DNA of 26,756 nucleotides from positions 1 to 26,756 of the forward strand of contig JAVVVI010000032.1 in NCBI GenBank assembly GCA_036652735.1. The letters run 5' to 3'. Positions 23,709 through 26,756 of this stretch are shown here, piece after piece. The position numbers and the translations under genes were made by a program. This stretch comes from JAGOGN01 sp036652735 (GTDB lineage: Bacteria; Bacillota; Clostridia; Lachnospirales; Lachnospiraceae). How positions within the stretch are numbered: position 1 is the first letter of the stretch; every line of letters starts with the position of its first letter. The notes under the pieces are model-generated. The model was not told where the DNA came from and searched no databases. It was given only the letters and a program-made list of their open reading frames with translations.

Positions 23709-25064
23709 TTATTCCTGTTTATCGGATATACTTGCAAGTGTGACACTGATTTTCTTTTCTTTATACTTTCCATCTCCGGGAGCCTGTACCGTTACATCCA
23801 CTTTTTTTCCTGCTTCATAGTAAGCCAGATTCCTTTGTAAGTCTTCCATGGAGGCAACTTTTTTTCCATCAAACTTTGTGATGATATCTCCGCTGTTAAG
23901 GCCTGCCTTTTCAGCCGGTCCACCTTCCACTAGCTGGGTAATATAAATTCCAATTGGCATCTGGTATACCTGTGATACATCTTCTGATACATCTACTCCA
24001 TAGATTCCAAGGTAAGCCTGATCCTTCTTTGCAACTGCTTTTCTGCTTATAATATCCTCAATAATTGATTCTGCTGTGGAGATTGGGATTGCAAATCCAA
24101 TTCCCTCTACATCCGTTTCGGAATATTTCGCTGAATTAATTCCAATCACTTCGCCTTTCAGATTCAACAAAGCTCCGCCACTATTTCCAGGATTAATTGC
24201 TGCATCTGTTTGAATTACAGCATTGGTTACATTTTCTACAGTTACCTCACGGTTCAAAGCACTAATCACACCGGTTGTTACTGACTGACCATATCCAAGT
24301 GCATTTCCAATTGCAATGGCAGATTCTCCCACAACCAGATCATCGGATTTTCCCATAACAGCAACTTTGATTTTACTCAACGTGTCTTCCGGTATGTCTT
24401 TTATGTTAACGGTCAACACCGCTAAATCACTTCCCGGATCCGTCCCTTTTACAGTAGCAGTAGCTGTCTTATCATCATGAAAGCTTACGGTTAAGGACTT
24501 TGCATCTGCAACTACATGATTATTGGTTGCAATCAGAATATGCTCTTCATCCTGTGCAATGATGATTCCGGATCCACAGCTTGGCTGCTCATAGCTATTG
24601 GTCGATCCAAAAAAGCTTGGCACCTGAACTTCGGACACATTTGTAATTGCAACAATGGAAGGCATTACTTCTCTTACAATGTCAGATACATCTGTCACTG
24701 TTGTTGCGGAATTGGTGGAAGTGGTGGATACCTGCTTTCCTCCGGGTGTTCCATATACTACCTTTGAATTCCCCCCCAATGCTCCATCTGTAAAATAAAC
24801 TACTGCGCTGAAGCTTCCTCCTGCAATCAGTCCAAATACAAGTGCAAATACTGCACATTTTATCAATGAGTTCTTAAAACTCTTTTTCCCTTTTTCTTTT
24901 TTCTTCTTACCCTTCTTCTGTGGTTCATCAAAGGGAGAACAAGCATCTGACTCCTTATTAATATAACTGTAAGAATACAAAGAACTACTGTTTTCCCGTG
25001 AGTTTAATGATTCATTGTTGTCAGCATTTGTCTGACGTCCATAATAGTTAAAATCTTCATCCAT
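23709..25064 (-). CDS. htrA: Membrane-anchored serine protease HtrA (DegP-like, S1C)
   Basis: This is an extracytoplasmic quality-control protease and chaperone of 451 aa. A cytoplasmic N-terminus, Asn/Ser/Tyr-rich to about 35 and Lys-rich at 50-64, precedes one TM helix at about 69-91 and a flexible linker. The trypsin-like domain has the triad H183 (TNNHVV), D213 (GSDLAVL) and S295 (GNSGGAL). One PDZ domain covers about 350-445 (YLGIYG; PAEKAGLNSGDIITKFDG). This is the usual Gram-positive HtrA layout. GGAGGG lies seven bases before the ATG. The gtrA terminator lies upstream, so it has its own transcription start; TATAGA at about 25093-25088 is a weak -10. A direct repeat at 25114-25129 may bind a response regulator. 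Confidence 0.95.
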   Translation of the reverse strand: MDEDFNYYGRQTNADNNESLNSRENSSSLYSYSYINKESDACSPFDEPQKKGKKKKEKGKKSFKNSLIKCAVFALVFGLIAGGSFSAVVYFTDGALGGNSKVVYGTPGGKQVSTTSTNSATTVTDVSDIVREVMPSIVAITNVSEVQVPSFFGSTNSYEQPSCGSGIIIAQDEEHILIATNNHVVADAKSLTVSFHDDKTATATVKGTDPGSDLAVLTVNIKDIPEDTLSKIKVAVMGKSDDLVVGESAIAIGNALGYGQSVTTGVISALNREVTVENVTNAVIQTDAAINPGNSGGALLNLKGEVIGINSAKYSETDVEGIGFAIPISTAESIIEDIISRKAVAKKDQAYLGIYGVDVSEDVSQVYQMPIGIYITQLVEGGPAEKAGLNSGDIITKFDGKKVASMEDLQRNLAYYEAGKKVDVTVQAPGDGKYKEKKISVTLASISDKQE

Positions 25065-25113
25065 TTTCTTTCCCTCCGTTTTTCTAATCTATACTTAGAG
25101 TTTAGTCTCTGTT

Positions 25114-25129
25114 TGTGATTGAAATGTGA
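25114..25129. promoter_or_regulatory. TGTGA direct repeat upstream of htrA
   Basis: TGTGA occurs at 25114-25118 and 25125-25129, an 11-bp period, one helical turn. OmpR/PhoB-family response regulators bind such direct repeats, and Bacillus htrA genes answer to the CssR two-component regulator. An AGAG-N6-CTCT dyad lies next to it, between the repeat and the weak -10. The short A/T-rich repeat could be chance. Confidence 0.3.
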
Positions 25130-25131
25130 AG

Positions 25132-25160
25132 AAAAATAGAACAAAATTTGTCCTATTTTT
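25132..25160 (-). terminator. gtrA terminator overlapping the stop codon (bidirectional-type)
   Basis: A 13-bp stem (25160-25148 with 25144-25132, one G-U) closes a 3-nt loop. The gtrA stop codon (25155-25153) is within the stem. The U-rich part of the minus strand lies mainly in the stem itself; the plus strand has the better T run, although no plus-strand gene needs it. Confidence 0.7.
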
Positions 25161-25545
25161 CTTTTTTTTCTAGAAAGATTTTTCTGGAAAAGAAATTATA
25201 TGTGGTAACTAATGCCGTAGATAAAATTTTAGCTATCATGTAATGAATTCCTATTTTGGATACAATCACCCAAAGCAGTAAGGTATTTAACATAAGCCCA
25301 ATCACACTTAGAATCAAAAAAATTGTAAATTCTTTGGTAACACTAATGTCCTCTCTTCGTTGAAAGACAAAGCGCATACTGTATCTATGATTGAAAATAA
25401 CCGCAACAATAAAAGAGATTGATGCAGAAACAAGATAATGAAATCCCACAACTTCCGTGAGCAGTATCATCAATCCATAGTCAATCAAAAATGCAGCCCC
25501 ACCAATCATTGCATGTCGGGCAATCTGACGTATAAATTTAATCAT
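25153..25545 (-). CDS. GtrA-like four-helix membrane protein
   Basis: This 130-aa protein has four predicted TM segments (about 13-31, 36-51, 73-95, 101-119) and the GtrA-family pattern of an Asn/aromatic/basic motif after TM2 (FNHRYSMRFVF) and again near the C-terminus (TYNFFSRKIFL). GtrA-like proteins act with glycosyltransferases, often as presumed flippases of lipid-linked sugars for O-antigen, teichoic acid or arabinogalactan modification. No glycosyltransferase is in the window. The ribosome binding site is weak (AAAGAAG). It follows the LCP gene by 21 bases with no terminator, so cotranscription is likely and suggests work on a wall polymer. Confidence 0.87.
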   Translation of the reverse strand: MIKFIRQIARHAMIGGAAFLIDYGLMILLTEVVGFHYLVSASISFIVAVIFNHRYSMRFVFQRREDISVTKEFTIFLILSVIGLMLNTLLLWVIVSKIGIHYMIAKILSTALVTTYNFFSRKIFLEKKEK

Positions 25546-25566
25546 GAATTTTCTTCTTTACTTATT

Positions 25567-26658
25567 TTACTGTGCATCCGCAGCACTTAGCCCGGATTGA
25601 TACACGATTTGATTACTAATTTCCTGAAGTTCTGCTGTTGGAACATATTTTTGGTTGGCAAATAAAAAACCATGAAGCTGTCTTACATTAGAAAGAAGAT
25701 CCAATGGTATTACGCAGGAACCGGAGCCACTGATTGTCTTGCCTCCACGATCCATTGGAAAACCAATACTCTCTCCTAATTTATAATCAAACGCCCCCAT
25801 TGCCAGGGACAACATCTTCTTATAGGATAGACTTGTCTTAATATCAGGAAATACCTCGTCTACAATGGACACAACCGTATTTACATCTGACTTTAAGCCC
25901 TTTTCAACCATTTTCTGAACAACCAGCCGCTGACGTTCCGTACGTTTGAAATCATCTCCCGCTGTTTTACGAATTCGTGCATAGGCAAGTGCCTGTACTC
26001 CATCCAAATGCTGCACACCTTCACTTACATAACCGGAAGACTTAAACCCGGTTACTTTGGTTATCTCCGAACAATACTTATTAATCAATCCTGCTTCCTG
26101 CCCGGTAACTTCAATATCGATTCCTTTTAAAAGATTAATCGCCTTCACCAGGGCATACCAATCCACCGCCACATACTCTTCAATATCCAGATCCAGATTC
26201 ACATTAAGTGCACCGATCATCTGCTCCGCGCCGCCTCTGCTATAGGCTGAATTAATCTTTGAATAAGCACCGTCTCCCACATTCAAATACGTATCACGAA
26301 ATACGGATACAAGCTTCACTTCTTTTGTCTCATTGTTAATACTTGCAACCATAATTGTATCGGAATTACCTCCCTCATAGGAACCATTGGAACGGTTATC
26401 TAAACCAAACAACGCAATTGTAGTATATTTTTCCAGTACCTTTTTTGTTTCTTCACTAACGGGATTTTTTGCAATCTTCGCATCTGATAAATCATCCCGC
26501 TCAATCTTACTGAGCTTTGCTGCCACCCATAACACACCTAATAACACTAACAGCACAACCACTTCTACTGCAAATATAATTAGTTTTCTTTTTCTTTTTT
26601 GTTTTTTTGATATTGATTTTTTCTTTTTTGTCATACTCGGGTCATTCTTTCTGGCCAT
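25567..26658 (-). CDS. LCP-family cell-wall polymer transferase (LytR-CpsA-Psr)
   Basis: This 363-aa protein has a very basic cytoplasmic N-terminus (residues 11-25), one TM helix at 26-47 and an extracellular LCP domain at about 78-255. LCP enzymes move polymers such as teichoic acid or capsule from lipid carriers to peptidoglycan. Visible conserved residues are D87 and R89 (GLDNRS), D100 (SDTIMV), R121 and D122 (FRDTYL), K134 and N136 (KINSAYS), and the R-rich YARIRKTAGDDFKRTERQR at 226-244. I chose the ATG at 26658 because GGAGG lies seven bases upstream; an upstream start at 26721 falls in the -10 box. No LytR_C domain follows. Which polymer is moved cannot be read from sequence. Confidence 0.94.
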   Translation of the reverse strand: MARKNDPSMTKKKKSISKKQKRKRKLIIFAVEVVVLLVLLGVLWVAAKLSKIERDDLSDAKIAKNPVSEETKKVLEKYTTIALFGLDNRSNGSYEGGNSDTIMVASINNETKEVKLVSVFRDTYLNVGDGAYSKINSAYSRGGAEQMIGALNVNLDLDIEEYVAVDWYALVKAINLLKGIDIEVTGQEAGLINKYCSEITKVTGFKSSGYVSEGVQHLDGVQALAYARIRKTAGDDFKRTERQRLVVQKMVEKGLKSDVNTVVSIVDEVFPDIKTSLSYKKMLSLAMGAFDYKLGESIGFPMDRGGKTISGSGSCVIPLDLLSNVRQLHGFLFANQKYVPTAELQEISNQIVYQSGLSAADAQ

Positions 26659-26716
26659 CTCTATGCCTCCACTTATCCTTTGATTCTCTCTGCAAACGAA
26701 ATACAAAACACGTTCT

Positions 26717-26745
26717 ATCATACATCAAAAATTCTCAAAACACAA
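26717..26745 (-). promoter_or_regulatory. Promoter of the LCP-gtrA unit
   Basis: TTGTGT (26745-26740) and TATGAT (26722-26717) are separated by 17 bases. The start would be near 26710, leaving a 5' untranslated region of about 50 bases to the ATG at 26658. Confidence 0.65.
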
Positions 26746-26756
26746 TACTAAACAAA

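Noticed and set aside
26659..26721. Upstream start adding 21 residues to the LCP protein.
   Set aside because: It falls in the predicted -10 and the ATG at 26658 has a well-placed GGAGG.
1..26756. Frequent words such as GGAATT and CCAATT across the window.
   Set aside because: They follow from favoured Gly-Ile and Ala-Ile codon pairs (GGA ATT, GCA ATT) in reading frame and need no further explanation.

Overview
The window reads like chromosomal DNA of a low-GC anaerobic Firmicute, most likely a Lachnospiraceae-type Clostridia. The grounds are a T-box-controlled valS, an NADH-linked [FeFe] hydrogenase trimer, CheC, a BspA-type leucine-rich-repeat surface protein, membrane-anchored HtrA and LCP proteins, AGGAGG-type ribosome binding sites and short TTGACA/TATAAT promoters. 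This placement comes from gene content only. I see no tRNA, rRNA, CRISPR array, insertion sequence, phage gene or clear pseudogene. Eighteen genes are well supported, plus the first codons of another at the left edge.

Layout, left to right. (1) 1-191: the start of a leftward gene, with its promoter and a 15-bp inverted repeat. (2) 192-6885, leftward: a large RND-family exporter, then valS. A strong promoter at the 3' end of the RND gene starts a complete valine T-box leader (specifier GUA). (3) 7102-9088, rightward: cheC, a LysR-type regulator and panD, closed by a terminator built on the panD stop codon. (4) 9107-14613, leftward: a polysaccharide deacetylase, then a probable operon of a secreted LRR protein, a MATE exporter and a cation diffusion facilitator with a manganese-type metal site. 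(5) 14712-19932, leftward: a LysR regulator, then hydC-hydB-hydA, a putative electron-bifurcating hydrogenase, with dyads suited to a LysR activator upstream of hydC. (6) 20030-23600, leftward: pyruvate kinase and Xaa-Pro aminopeptidase. (7) 23709-26658, leftward: an LCP cell-wall transferase with a GtrA-like membrane protein, then HtrA.

How the genes fit together: the hydrogenase trimer would reoxidise NADH and reduced ferredoxin to H2, and pyruvate kinase feeds pyruvate to the ferredoxin-producing step of the same fermentative metabolism. The LCP protein, GtrA-like protein, HtrA, deacetylase and LRR protein all act at the cell envelope. The RND, MATE and CDF proteins are exporters. ValS and panD are housekeeping functions with their own local control.

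I did not find a clearly new multi-gene system. The items most worth a second look are the RND pump with a coiled-coil insertion of about 225 residues, the dyad-rich region between the LysR gene and hydC, the left-edge inverted repeat in promoter context, and the GCATAT dyad at the panD promoter.
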